Positions 55,163 to 63,365 of a DNA stretch of 64,000 nucleotides are shown here, piece after piece (position 1 is the first letter of the stretch; each line of letters begins with the position of its first letter). A program made the position numbers and the translations under genes. This stretch comes from Arthrobacter sp. C2 (GTDB lineage Bacteria > Actinomycetota > Actinomycetes > Actinomycetales > Micrococcaceae): the NCBI GenBank assembly GCA_024207135.1, contig CP042428.1:1984001-2048000 (forward strand). The letters run 5' to 3'. The notes under the pieces are model-generated. The model was not told the DNA's origin. It did not search any database and saw only the letters and a list, made by a program, of their open reading frames with translations.

Positions 55163-56383
55163 ATGCCTGGAAACAAGGCCGTCGCCTACAAGTCGCCGGG
55201 AATCGTCGAGGTCATCGACACCCCCTACCCCACCTTCGAACTGCAGGACGGACCCGGGGTGAACCCGTCCAACATCGGGCGCAAGGTCCCCCACGGGGCC
55301 ATCCTGCGCACCGTGGCCACCAACATCTGCGGCTCCGACCAGCACATGGTCCGCGGCCGCACCACCGCCCCCGCCGGCCTGGTGCTGGGGCACGAAATCA
55401 CCGGCGAGGTCATCGAAACCGGACCCGACGTCGAATTCCTCAAGGTCGGGGACATCGTCTCGGTCCCCTTCAACATCTCCTGCGGCCGCTGCCGCAACTG
55501 CAAGGAAGCCAAGACCGGCATCTGCCTGAACGTGAACCCCGACCGCCCCGGAAGCGCCTACGGCTACGTCGACATGGGCGGCTGGGTCGGCGGCCAGGCC
55601 GAATACGTCCTGGTCCCCTACGCCGACTGGAACCTGCTCAAGTTCCCCGACCGCGACCAGGCCCTGGAAAAGATCATGGACCTGACCATGCTCTCCGACA
55701 TCCTGCCCACCGGCTTCCACGGCGCGGTCACCGCCGGGGTCACCGTCGGCTCCACCGTCTACGTCGCCGGCGCCGGGCCCGTCGGGCTCGCCGCCGCCGC
55801 CTCCGCCCAGCTGCTGGGCGCCGCGGTGGTCATCGTCGGGGACCTGAACGAGGACCGCCTGGCCCAGGCACGCTCCTTCGGCTGCGAGGCGATCAACGTC
55901 GGCGCCGGGGACCCGGCCGACCAGATCGAGCAAATCCTCGGCGTGCGCGAGGTCGACTGCGGCATCGACGCCGTCGGCTTCGAGGCCCGCGGCCACGGCC
56001 ACGGCACCCACGCGTCCGAGGCCCCGGCCACCGTGCTGAACTCCCTGATGGACCTCACCCGGGCCGGCGGCTCCCTGGGCATCCCCGGCCTCTACGTCAC
56101 CGGGGACCCCGGCGCCGTGGACGAGGCCGCCCAGAAGGGCAGCCTGTCGCTGTCCCTGGGCACCGGCTGGGCCAAGTCCCTGTCCTTCGCCACCGGCCAG
56201 TGCCCGGTGATGAAGTACAACCGCCAGTTGATGATGGCGATCCTGCACGATCGCATCCACATCGCCAAGGCCGTCAACGCCCAGGCCATCCCCCTGTCCG
56301 ACGCCCCGCGCGGCTACGCCGAGTTCGACGCCGGCGCGGCCACCAAGTACGTCCTGGACCCCAACGGCTACCTCTCCAAGTAG
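55163..56383 (+). CDS. fdhA: Glutathione-independent formaldehyde dehydrogenase
   Basis: Zinc-dependent medium-chain dehydrogenase of 406 residues, resembling the Pseudomonas putida-type formaldehyde dehydrogenase/dismutase. Catalytic zinc ligands are Cys 56 (NICGSDQHM) and His 77 (LGHE). Structural zinc Cys 107, 110, 113 and 121 are in ISCGRCRNCKEAKTGIC. The NAD-binding Rossmann motif is VYVAGAGPVGLAAAASAQLLG. GGAAGG lies upstream of ATG 55163; the open frame begins earlier, at 54995, without a better site. A GlcG/HbpS gene follows 30 bp later. Formaldehyde could come from demethylation of choline or sarcosine derivatives, but no such genes are in the window. Confidence 0.92.
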   Translation: MPGNKAVAYKSPGIVEVIDTPYPTFELQDGPGVNPSNIGRKVPHGAILRTVATNICGSDQHMVRGRTTAPAGLVLGHEITGEVIETGPDVEFLKVGDIVSVPFNISCGRCRNCKEAKTGICLNVNPDRPGSAYGYVDMGGWVGGQAEYVLVPYADWNLLKFPDRDQALEKIMDLTMLSDILPTGFHGAVTAGVTVGSTVYVAGAGPVGLAAAASAQLLGAAVVIVGDLNEDRLAQARSFGCEAINVGAGDPADQIEQILGVREVDCGIDAVGFEARGHGHGTHASEAPATVLNSLMDLTRAGGSLGIPGLYVTGDPGAVDEAAQKGSLSLSLGTGWAKSLSFATGQCPVMKYNRQLMMAILHDRIHIAKAVNAQAIPLSDAPRGYAEFDAGAATKYVLDPNGYLSK

Positions 56384-56413
56384 CCACCCATCCATATTTC
56401 AAGGAGCAGTGCC

Positions 56414-56812
56414 ATGTCATTGAATCTCGCGGACGCCCGCACCATCATTGCCGCCGCCGAGGAGCGCGCCACCAAAATCGGCCAGCCCATGAACATCGCC
56501 GTCGTCGACGCCGGCGGAAACCTCGTCTCCCACGTGCGGATGGACGGTGCCTGGCTGGGCAGCATCGACATCTCCATCAACAAGGCCTTCACCGCCCGGG
56601 CCTTCGACCTCCCCACCAAGGACCTCGCGGAAAATTCGCAACCCACCCAGCAGTTCTACGGCATCCACGCCTCCAACCACGGGCGCATCATGATCTTCGC
56701 CGGCGGCATCCCGGTGACCCGCGACGGCGTGGTCGTCGGCGCCGTCGGGGTCAGTGGCGGATCCGGGGCCCAGGACCAGGAGGTCGCGGAGGCCGGCAGC
56801 ACCGCGCTGTAG
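56414..56812 (+). CDS. GlcG/HbpS-family protein
   Basis: A 132-residue protein with the heme-degrading/GlcG fold: ARTIIAAAEERATKIGQPMNIAVVDAGG, AWLGSIDISINKAFTARAF, and GAVGVSGGSGAQDQEVAEAG at the end. AAGGAG lies 8 nt before the ATG. There is no signal peptide, so it is cytoplasmic. In HbpS it binds heme; in GlcG the role is unclear. Co-transcribed with fdhA by its 30-bp spacing, it may support or sense the aldehyde dehydrogenase function. Confidence 0.8.
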   Translation: MSLNLADARTIIAAAEERATKIGQPMNIAVVDAGGNLVSHVRMDGAWLGSIDISINKAFTARAFDLPTKDLAENSQPTQQFYGIHASNHGRIMIFAGGIPVTRDGVVVGAVGVSGGSGAQDQEVAEAGSTAL

Positions 56813-56888
56813 CCGGTCCGGGCGGCCCACCGCCGGAACCATCGACTCACGCTCCGGCCTTTTGTCCACTGGGCCGGGTGCTCCACGG

Positions 56889-56921
56889 CCGATCGCCCCG
56901 CCGGTTTGGCGGGGCGATCGG
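56889..56921. terminator. Perfect 14-bp hairpin between convergent genes
   Basis: CCGATCGCCCCGCC pairs with GGCGGGGCGATCGG around GGTTT, between the GlcG-like and flotillin gene ends. Confidence 0.75.
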
Positions 56922-56942
56922 TGGGTGGGTCCGGCGGTTAGG

Positions 56943-58532
56943 TCAGTTCTGCTCGGCGACCGTTTCCTCGGAGCGCAGGACGGGTGCCGGTGCCGCCTCG
57001 GGGGTTGTTTCCGCGCCGTTCAGGAACCCGGAGAGCATTCCGGCGATGTCGATCTCGGTGCTGCCCTTGATCATGGCGAGGCCCTCGGTGACGATGCGGT
57101 TCGCCTGCTTGACGGCATCGGATGCACCGTCCGAACTGATGACCGTGTAGTTGTCGATGCCGGAGACGGCATCCGAGCTGGCCTTGACGATCTCCGGCAA
57201 AGCACTGATCGCCAGGAACGCCAGGCTGGCCTGGGTGTGGCCGGTCAGTGCGGTGGCCCTTGCATCCTCTGCCGAAGCGGTTGCCGCACCGATGGCGGAA
57301 ATGGACGCGCCCTCGGCCTCGCCGCGCAGGCGAATCGCGTCGGCCTCGGCCTTGGCGTTGTATTCAACGGCCGTTGCCTCGGCCTTCGCATTGAGCTCCA
57401 CGGCGGTGGCCTGACCCTCGGCGCGGAACACCTCGGCGTTCTTCGAAGCTTCTGCCTCCACGGTCTGGGCGGCCGCGCGGGCCTCGGCGTCGGCGATGGA
57501 TGCGCGCTTGGCGCCGTCGGCCTCGATGGCCTTGGACTCGGAGCGGGCCGTTGCATTGAAGACGTCGGCATCGCGCTTGGCCTGTGCCTCGGTACGGAGC
57601 TTGTAGGCCTGGGCGTCGGCCGGCTTGTGGACATCGATGTCCAGGCGTTCCTGCTCCACCAGGGCCTTTTCGGCCAGCGCCTTGCGCTCGAGTTCTGCAA
57701 CCAGGACGTCCTGCTCTGCCTTGGCCAGCTCATGGGCCGAGCTGGCGATGGCTGCTGCACGATCTTCCTCGGCCTTGAACTCGGATTTCTTGATCGCGAG
57801 GTCACGGGCCAGGGCCGCAGTGGCCCCTTCCTGCTCGATGCGGGCAGCTTCCGATTCCTGGAAGGCCTTGGACGTGGCGACGCGGGCTTCGCGCTTGGCG
57901 CGTTCCAGGCCCGGCTTGCCGACCTCTTCCAGGTAGTCGATGACGGTCGGCTTGTTGTCCGGGCCGATCACGGTGCGCGAGGGCGTGCTGACCGACGAGA
58001 TGTTGAAGGCGTCAATCTGGATGCCCTGCTCGGCGAACTGGGTGACGGCCGATTCCAGGGACTGGTCCTGGAATTCCTTGCGGTTGTTGTTGGCGTCCTC
58101 CACCGACATGGCCGAAACGATGCCGCGCAGAACGCCCTCGGCCGACTTGGTCACCGAGGCGTTCAGGTCTTCCTTGGAGTGTGTGAGAAAGCGCTGGACG
58201 GCCTTGCTCATTCCCTCCACCGAGTCGTCGAACTTGAAGTTCAGGCTGGCGGTCACCGAGGTGGTGATGAAGTTCTTGTCAACGCCTTCCACGGCAAGCT
58301 CCACCTGGCGCTGCTCCAGCGACATGACGTATTTCTGGTGAATGACCGGCAGGAAAAGTACGATGCCCTTGGTGAATATTTGCACCTGTCCCTTTGCCCC
58401 CTTGCCGGCGCGAATGACGGCCTGGTTGGGGGCGACGGTGACCAGCCGGGTGGTGGCATACCAGATGAGGGCTATGAGGACAGCAAGGATTGCTGCGACG
58501 GCGATGACGGTTCCATTTACGGCAAGATCCAT
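56943..58532 (-). CDS. Flotillin-like SPFH-domain protein
   Basis: A 529-residue membrane scaffold protein. One N-terminal TM segment (AVNGTVIAVAAILAVLIALIWY) is followed by the SPFH/PHB domain (about residues 35-220) and a long coiled-coil flotillin domain rich in Ala-Glu repeats (about 220-430). Flotillins gather proteins in membrane microdomains. The NfeD-like gene ends 2 nt before its start, the usual bacterial pairing, so the two are one operon. Confidence 0.92.
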   Translation of the reverse strand: MDLAVNGTVIAVAAILAVLIALIWYATTRLVTVAPNQAVIRAGKGAKGQVQIFTKGIVLFLPVIHQKYVMSLEQRQVELAVEGVDKNFITTSVTASLNFKFDDSVEGMSKAVQRFLTHSKEDLNASVTKSAEGVLRGIVSAMSVEDANNNRKEFQDQSLESAVTQFAEQGIQIDAFNISSVSTPSRTVIGPDNKPTVIDYLEEVGKPGLERAKREARVATSKAFQESEAARIEQEGATAALARDLAIKKSEFKAEEDRAAAIASSAHELAKAEQDVLVAELERKALAEKALVEQERLDIDVHKPADAQAYKLRTEAQAKRDADVFNATARSESKAIEADGAKRASIADAEARAAAQTVEAEASKNAEVFRAEGQATAVELNAKAEATAVEYNAKAEADAIRLRGEAEGASISAIGAATASAEDARATALTGHTQASLAFLAISALPEIVKASSDAVSGIDNYTVISSDGASDAVKQANRIVTEGLAMIKGSTEIDIAGMLSGFLNGAETTPEAAPAPVLRSEETVAEQN

Positions 58533-58534
58533 GG

Positions 58535-59011
58535 CTAAAATCCGTTCAGTTCAGAGGTGGATGCGACCCTGATGCGGTCTCCAACAATAGCCACGACGGC
58601 AATTGGTGTGTCCTTCTCGATAGGGCTGCTTGAAAATACGAGGCGCTGATTGATTTCGTCGGGGTGGTCCAGCTGTACTTTCCCGACGATGTCGTTGATG
58701 TCTGTGGTGGCAATGCCAAGCAAACCGATGACTTCGTGCGGCTGTGCGTCGGAGATTCTTGCCAGCTTTCGGGCAAGCAGCGCTACGCCGACGATGCCAA
58801 TCACGCCCAGAAGGGCACCCGCGCTGTAGGCCAGGAAGAGTGGACCGTTGTTGAGCAACACAATCGCACCCGCGGCGCCGAAAAGCGTGGCTGCCGCACC
58901 GACGGCAGTGGTGGAGATGATTCCGTCGAAGAAATCGACAAGCTCTCCCAGGGTCATGGACAGGATGAGGAGCAGGAGGCCAATGCCTCCGATCACTGCG
59001 AATGCGAGCAT
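58535..59011 (-). CDS. NfeD-like membrane protein
   Basis: A 158-residue partner of flotillins, with three hydrophobic segments (LAFAVIGGIGLLLLILSMTL, VGAAATLFGAAGAIVLLN, FLAYSAGALLGVIGIVGVALL) and a C-terminal OB-like domain (IGLLGIATTDINDIVGKVQL). It is of the short NfeD1b class, lacking a protease domain. GAAGGAA precedes ATG 59011. It is read into the flotillin gene with a 2-nt gap. Confidence 0.88.
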   Translation of the reverse strand: MLAFAVIGGIGLLLLILSMTLGELVDFFDGIISTTAVGAAATLFGAAGAIVLLNNGPLFLAYSAGALLGVIGIVGVALLARKLARISDAQPHEVIGLLGIATTDINDIVGKVQLDHPDEINQRLVFSSSPIEKDTPIAVVAIVGDRIRVASTSELNGF

Positions 59012-59833
59012 GTCGATTCCTTCGTGGGCTGACTGACGGGCCAAAAGGCGCGGCATGGTTCAAGTATTCGGCCTCGGCGGAGCCTCAAGTTTCCGGCGCT
59101 TCTCGTGCTGTGCATACTTCGTGAAGCGTCGGTTTGGGCACCCGGTCGGGCTCCCTCGATTGCCTCGCCTGACATAAAGTCTATTGGTTAGCTGTATAAA
59201 GTTGGGTCAGGTCGGTCACAAGCCTGCCATATGCGAAACGCAGTTGCTGCCCGGAAGCTGCAAACCCGCATGGCTGGTTCGCCAAAAGGGAGCATCCGCC
59301 AAGACATGCCCGAAGCTCCCGACACCTCGACCAGGGGTCGAGCGGAACTCGCGGATCCGGTGCCGAGGCGACCGAGGATCCGGTCCCGGCGCAGAAAAAT
59401 CCGCCGTGGCCCGGGCGGGAAGCGCCCGTCTCCGACAACGTTGAATACGCGTTCGTTGAGTCCCGGCCCAGTGGCCAACGACCAGGGGGACTAAGCGACC
59501 TGGCATCACCCAAGCCCGAGCACCGCCAAGACATGGACCAGCCCCACTACCGGCGGAGGGTCCGTCAGCAGGCGCTCGGAGACTTCGGGAGCGGCGGCGG
59601 ACAGTTATCGATGAAGTGGATTTACCGTCACCACATTCCTCCCGCACCCGGCCTCGATTGGCGTTTTCTGGTGCAGAGAGCGGGGTGTCCCCAGACAGGA
59701 CGCGTGAAGCATTTCCGAGCCAGCATTCTGTTCGAGGCCAGCGCGGCGTCGGCCCTCCCTTGGCGGTGGAACACCGATCGTGGCGGCGAGTGCTTCCCGC
59801 AACCGGCCGCCCGGCATCCCGGGCGGTGAACCT
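59012..59833. other. 822-bp gap without a supported gene
   Basis: No open frame here has a recognisable domain or a good ribosome-binding site, and frames on both strands compete without clear codon bias. I see no tRNA, rRNA, riboswitch or insertion-sequence pattern. A decayed gene or an unknown RNA is possible. Confidence 0.6.
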
Positions 59834-60394
59834 CTAGCCGGCCGATGTCCCGGCCGGTTGGCCCACCGGAAGCAGGCCGGAAAACACGAGCGAATCCCGG
59901 GCTTTTCCGTCGATGCGCTCGTGCTCGTACAGGTAGTCCACCTGCTGCATCCCGATCTTTTCCAGCACCCGCACCGAGCCGGTGTTCTCCGGCCGGCAGG
60001 TGGCCACCACCCTCGTGATCCCCCGATGCGCCCCGGCCCAAGCCAGCAGCGCTTCGGCGGCCTCCGCCGCGTACCCGTTGCCCCAGGCGTTACGGTCCAG
60101 GACGTAACCGAGCTCCGCTTCACCGGGCCCGTGGACCAGGTCCGATTCCCCCGTCATCAGCGCCACCGAACCGATGACCGAGCCGCCCCAGGCAATCGCC
60201 AAGGTCCAGGTCTCCCGCGGCACCGCAACCTGCTCCGCGGCGCATTCTTCCAAAAACGCCGCGGTGTCCTGCGGCGTGTTTGGCCCCCATTCGGCGAAAG
60301 CGCACACCACCGGGTCTGAGGCGAAGGCATGCACGGCGTCCAGGTCGCCGGGGCGGTACTCGCGCAGCAGCAACCTTCTGGTGGAAATCTCCAT
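59834..60394 (-). CDS. GNAT-family acetyltransferase (RimJ/RimL-like)
   Basis: A 186-residue acetyltransferase of the Acetyltransf_3 type: STRRLLLREYRPGDLDAVHAF at the start, and motif A in AELGYVLDRNAWGNGYAAEAAEALL (about residues 95-120), then ATCRPENTGSVRVLEKIGM. Alternative ATGs are 60394 and 60403. Substrates range from ribosomal proteins to small molecules; this one is unknown. Confidence 0.87.
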   Translation of the reverse strand: MEISTRRLLLREYRPGDLDAVHAFASDPVVCAFAEWGPNTPQDTAAFLEECAAEQVAVPRETWTLAIAWGGSVIGSVALMTGESDLVHGPGEAELGYVLDRNAWGNGYAAEAAEALLAWAGAHRGITRVVATCRPENTGSVRVLEKIGMQQVDYLYEHERIDGKARDSLVFSGLLPVGQPAGTSAG

Positions 60395-60520
60395 GCTTCC
60401 CATGGTGGCACGGCGCCGCAACCTTGCCCGGACAGGGGCCCGCAATGACGTCTTCGGACCGTGCCCTCACATAGACTCGAAGGCGAACCCACCAGCACTC
60501 CCACGCAAGAACCGGCGGCC

Positions 60521-61210
60521 ATGCAAAACAAAGATTCCTCAGTCCAGGCGACCTTCAATTCCGTCGCCCGGCGCTACGACCTGATCAACCGCCTGATGAC
60601 CCTGGGCTCGCACCAAACGTGGTGCCGCGAGGTAGCCGCCCGCGCCACCTCGTTCCCGGGACGCGACTACCTTGACCTGGCCACCGGAACCGGTGTCATC
60701 GCCCGCGAAATCCGCAAACAGTACCCCGCGGCCAGCATCACCGGCGCCGATTTCTCCGACTCGATGCTGGCCTTGGCCCGGCAGATCAACGGCGGCGACG
60801 GCATCGAATGGCAGTTTGCCGACGCCCATGACCTTCCCTTCGCCGATTCCTCCTTCGATGCGGTCACCCACGGCTACCTGCTGCGCAACGTCAGCGACCT
60901 GGACAAGGTGCTGGCCGAACAGTTTCGGGTGCTCAAGCCCGGCGGCATGGTCTCCGCATTGGAGTCTTCCCCCCCGGCCGGGCCGTTGGCACCGGCCATC
61001 CGCCTGGGCATGCGCATCGTCATCCCGACGCTGGGGCAGTTCATCGGCAAGGACCGGGCGTCCTACGAGTACCTGGTCGATTCGACCCTGGGCTTCCTGT
61101 CTCCCGAGGCATTGCGCGAGCGATTCATCAAGGCAGGCTTCGAGGACGTCAAGGTCAAGCCGAAGTACCTGCGCACCAACATGATTTGGTCCGCCCGCAA
61201 GCCCAGCTGA
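60521..61210 (+). CDS. UbiE/MenG-family methyltransferase
   Basis: A 229-residue SAM methyltransferase of the UbiE/COQ5 family, which methylates demethylmenaquinone in quinone synthesis. Motif I is YLDLATGTGVIAREI, then ITGADFSDSMLALAR, and the family-specific NVSDLDKVLAEQFRVLKPGG. RARYDLINRLMTLG-like opening reads ARRYDLINRLMTLGSH. The end of the protein departs from canonical MenG, so a paralogue is possible. ATG 60521 is chosen; GTG 60461 would add 20 residues. Confidence 0.78.
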   Translation: MQNKDSSVQATFNSVARRYDLINRLMTLGSHQTWCREVAARATSFPGRDYLDLATGTGVIAREIRKQYPAASITGADFSDSMLALARQINGGDGIEWQFADAHDLPFADSSFDAVTHGYLLRNVSDLDKVLAEQFRVLKPGGMVSALESSPPAGPLAPAIRLGMRIVIPTLGQFIGKDRASYEYLVDSTLGFLSPEALRERFIKAGFEDVKVKPKYLRTNMIWSARKPS

Positions 61211-61450
61211 TTCCTCGGCATCCGCACCGAGCTGCCGCCGTTGGTTTTCGCCCGTCGCCCACACCTCCGGCGCACCGCACCGCGGGTACGGTGTCCGTCC
61301 GAAGCGCCATGTTGCCCCTCGGAAGTGCCCGGATTCCACGCCGGCCCCCGGCGGAGCGCAGTTCCCGGCACCACCGGTTTCGAGGAGTTTCGCATCAATC
61401 GGAACACAATGTTTATACAATCTTTGGCAAAATTCGTTTAAGCTCGGGCC

Positions 61451-62185
61451 ATGCAATCATTCCTGACCCCGGAGCAGCACGCGGATCTTTACGATGCCGA
61501 GAACACCTGGACCGTGGCCGAGGATTTCTTCTTCGCCTTCATTGACGAGCAGCCCCGCAGCAGGGTGCTTGACCTCGGCTGCGGCACCGGTCGGCTGACC
61601 ATCGCCCTGGCCCGGGCCGGACACCGGGTCACCGGCCTGGACCCGCACGCCGGATCGCTGGCCGCCGCCAGGACAAAGCCCGGTGCCCAGGCGGTCGACT
61701 GGATCGATGGCACCTCGGCGCAGCTGCCGCCGGGCACCAGCTTCGATGCGGTGCTGATGAGTTCGCACGTGGCCCAGGCCATCAACGACGATGACGAATG
61801 GCAGCGCACCCTGGCCGATATCCGCTCCGCCTTGCGGCCCGGCGGGCGGCTGGTGTTCGACTCACGCGATCCTCGGGCACGGGCCTGGGAACGCTGGACC
61901 CCGGGCAGCACCCGCAGCCAGTACACGCTGGCCGACGGAACCGGCGTCCATTTGTGGATCGATGCCCAGGAACGCGAACGCGGCCTGGTTGCCATCACCG
62001 AGCACCGCCTGCTGGCGGATGGAAACCGGGAGTTCGAGGACGCCGTGCTGGCCTTCCGCAGCGAGGAGCAATTGCGAACCGCTCTGGCCGCCGCGGACCT
62101 GCAGGTCGATGCGGTGTTCGGCGGCTGGCACCGGGAACCGGTGGGCCGCGGCGCCGGGGAACTGATCGTGGTGGCACACCGTTAG
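61451..62185 (+). CDS. Class I SAM-dependent methyltransferase
   Basis: A 244-residue methyltransferase. Motif I is RVLDLGCGTGRLTIALARAG, motif II is VTGLDPHAGSLAAAR and SSHVAQAINDDDEW precedes RPGGRLVFDSRDPRAR. No acceptor-specific motif is visible. It is separated from the UbiE-like gene by 240 bp and stands alone. Confidence 0.85.
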   Translation: MQSFLTPEQHADLYDAENTWTVAEDFFFAFIDEQPRSRVLDLGCGTGRLTIALARAGHRVTGLDPHAGSLAAARTKPGAQAVDWIDGTSAQLPPGTSFDAVLMSSHVAQAINDDDEWQRTLADIRSALRPGGRLVFDSRDPRARAWERWTPGSTRSQYTLADGTGVHLWIDAQERERGLVAITEHRLLADGNREFEDAVLAFRSEEQLRTALAAADLQVDAVFGGWHREPVGRGAGELIVVAHR

Positions 62186-62294
62186 CGCACCGGAACACCG
62201 TGCTTCACCGACCGGTGATGGCTGGTTGCTGCGGTTTCAGGACGGCCGCGCCAGGGGCACCCGGCAGGCTGCCGTTGGCTGGTTGCCGTGTCCG

Positions 62295-63212
62295 TCACCG
62301 ATACCCGGCACCGTTGGCCGGCAGCCCGGCTCCCTGCACCTCGTCCATGTAGCGCCAGCAATCGGGCGCCGACCCGTCCAGGTCCGTGAAACCGTAGTCG
62401 CGGGCAAGCCCCCCGCTGGAGAATGACCCGCCGCTGCGCGAGAGAAGCTCGGGATCCGCGGCGAGCGAGGCGATTGCCCGGCCCACGAAGCGCGGGGATT
62501 CGCTGATCGCGGCAAAGTGCCCCGCTTCCTCCGGGGAGCTTTGCCAGTTGGCCTCGGTCACCCCGTAGTGCTCCAGCATCATCTCCGAGCGCAGCCACCC
62601 CGGGCTCACGACCACTGCAGCGCACCCATGGGGCTTGAGTTCGTGGGCGAGCGTGAAGGCCATGCGCAACGCAGCGTTCTTGGCCAGGTCGTAGAACGTG
62701 GAGACCCGATAGTGGCTCCAGTTGAATTCCCTGGTCCCGTCGGTCACCTCGACAACCAGTCCGCCGGGCTTCCGGGAAAGCAGCCCCAGCGCGTGGTGGG
62801 AGGTGATCAGGTGCGTCTTCACCCCAAGTTCCAGCATGTGCAGGCCGGCCTCGAGGTCATGCTCCCAGATGTTTTGTTCCCACTGAATGAGTTTTTCCCC
62901 GCCCCAGATGTCGTTGACCAGCAGATCCAGCCTGCCCTGCTCGGCTTCGATGCGCGCCACCAGCGCGGCAACTGCATCGGACTCCAGGTGGTCAACCGCC
63001 ACCGCGATCCCGGTGCCGCCGGCCGCGGTGACACGTTCTGCCGTTTCCTCGATGGTTTCGGGGCGGTCGTACTCGCTGCGGGCTTCCCGGGTGCTGCGCC
63101 CGGTGCAGTACACCGTGGCCCCGGCCTCGCCCAGCGCGACGGCAATGCCACGCCCGGCCCCGCGCGTTGCCCCGGCCACCAGGGCGATCTTTCCTGCAAG
63201 TGTTCGTTCCAT
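62295..63212 (-). CDS. Short-chain dehydrogenase/reductase
   Basis: An SDR of 305 residues. The NAD(P) motif is KIALVAGATRGAGRGIAVALGEAG, with VTDGTREF in place of the usual Ser strand and HYRVSTFYDLAKNAALRM as the Tyr-x-x-x-Lys region (Tyr, then Lys four residues later). It belongs to the longer SDR group often annotated as dehydrogenases of unknown substrate. ATG 63212 is a well-placed start. No partner gene is obvious. Confidence 0.87.
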   Translation of the reverse strand: MERTLAGKIALVAGATRGAGRGIAVALGEAGATVYCTGRSTREARSEYDRPETIEETAERVTAAGGTGIAVAVDHLESDAVAALVARIEAEQGRLDLLVNDIWGGEKLIQWEQNIWEHDLEAGLHMLELGVKTHLITSHHALGLLSRKPGGLVVEVTDGTREFNWSHYRVSTFYDLAKNAALRMAFTLAHELKPHGCAAVVVSPGWLRSEMMLEHYGVTEANWQSSPEEAGHFAAISESPRFVGRAIASLAADPELLSRSGGSFSSGGLARDYGFTDLDGSAPDCWRYMDEVQGAGLPANGAGYR

Positions 63213-63290
63213 GGCTTCACGCTAGACCCGGCCCGCGGAGCGTGGCCAGGGTTGCCGGCGGTGGAATCGGCGCGGTTGAACGACGCAGAA

Positions 63291-63333
63291 GCCCAGAACC
63301 CCCGCCCGGGAATCTCGGGTGGGGGTTCTGGGC
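63291..63333 (-). terminator. Strong hairpin downstream of the glutathionyl-hydroquinone reductase
   Basis: GCCCAGAACCCCCGCCCG pairs with CGGGTGGGGGTTCTGGGC (18 bp, one wobble, 7-nt loop) between the reductase end and the SDR start. Confidence 0.75.
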
Positions 63334-63365
63334 TTGCTTCACACGTGCTTTTGGCCCGGTGGTTC

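Noticed and set aside
59605-60123. 172-codon minus-strand frame overlapping the GNAT gene
   Set aside because: Out of frame with the acetyltransferase motifs and Arg/Gly/Pro-rich.
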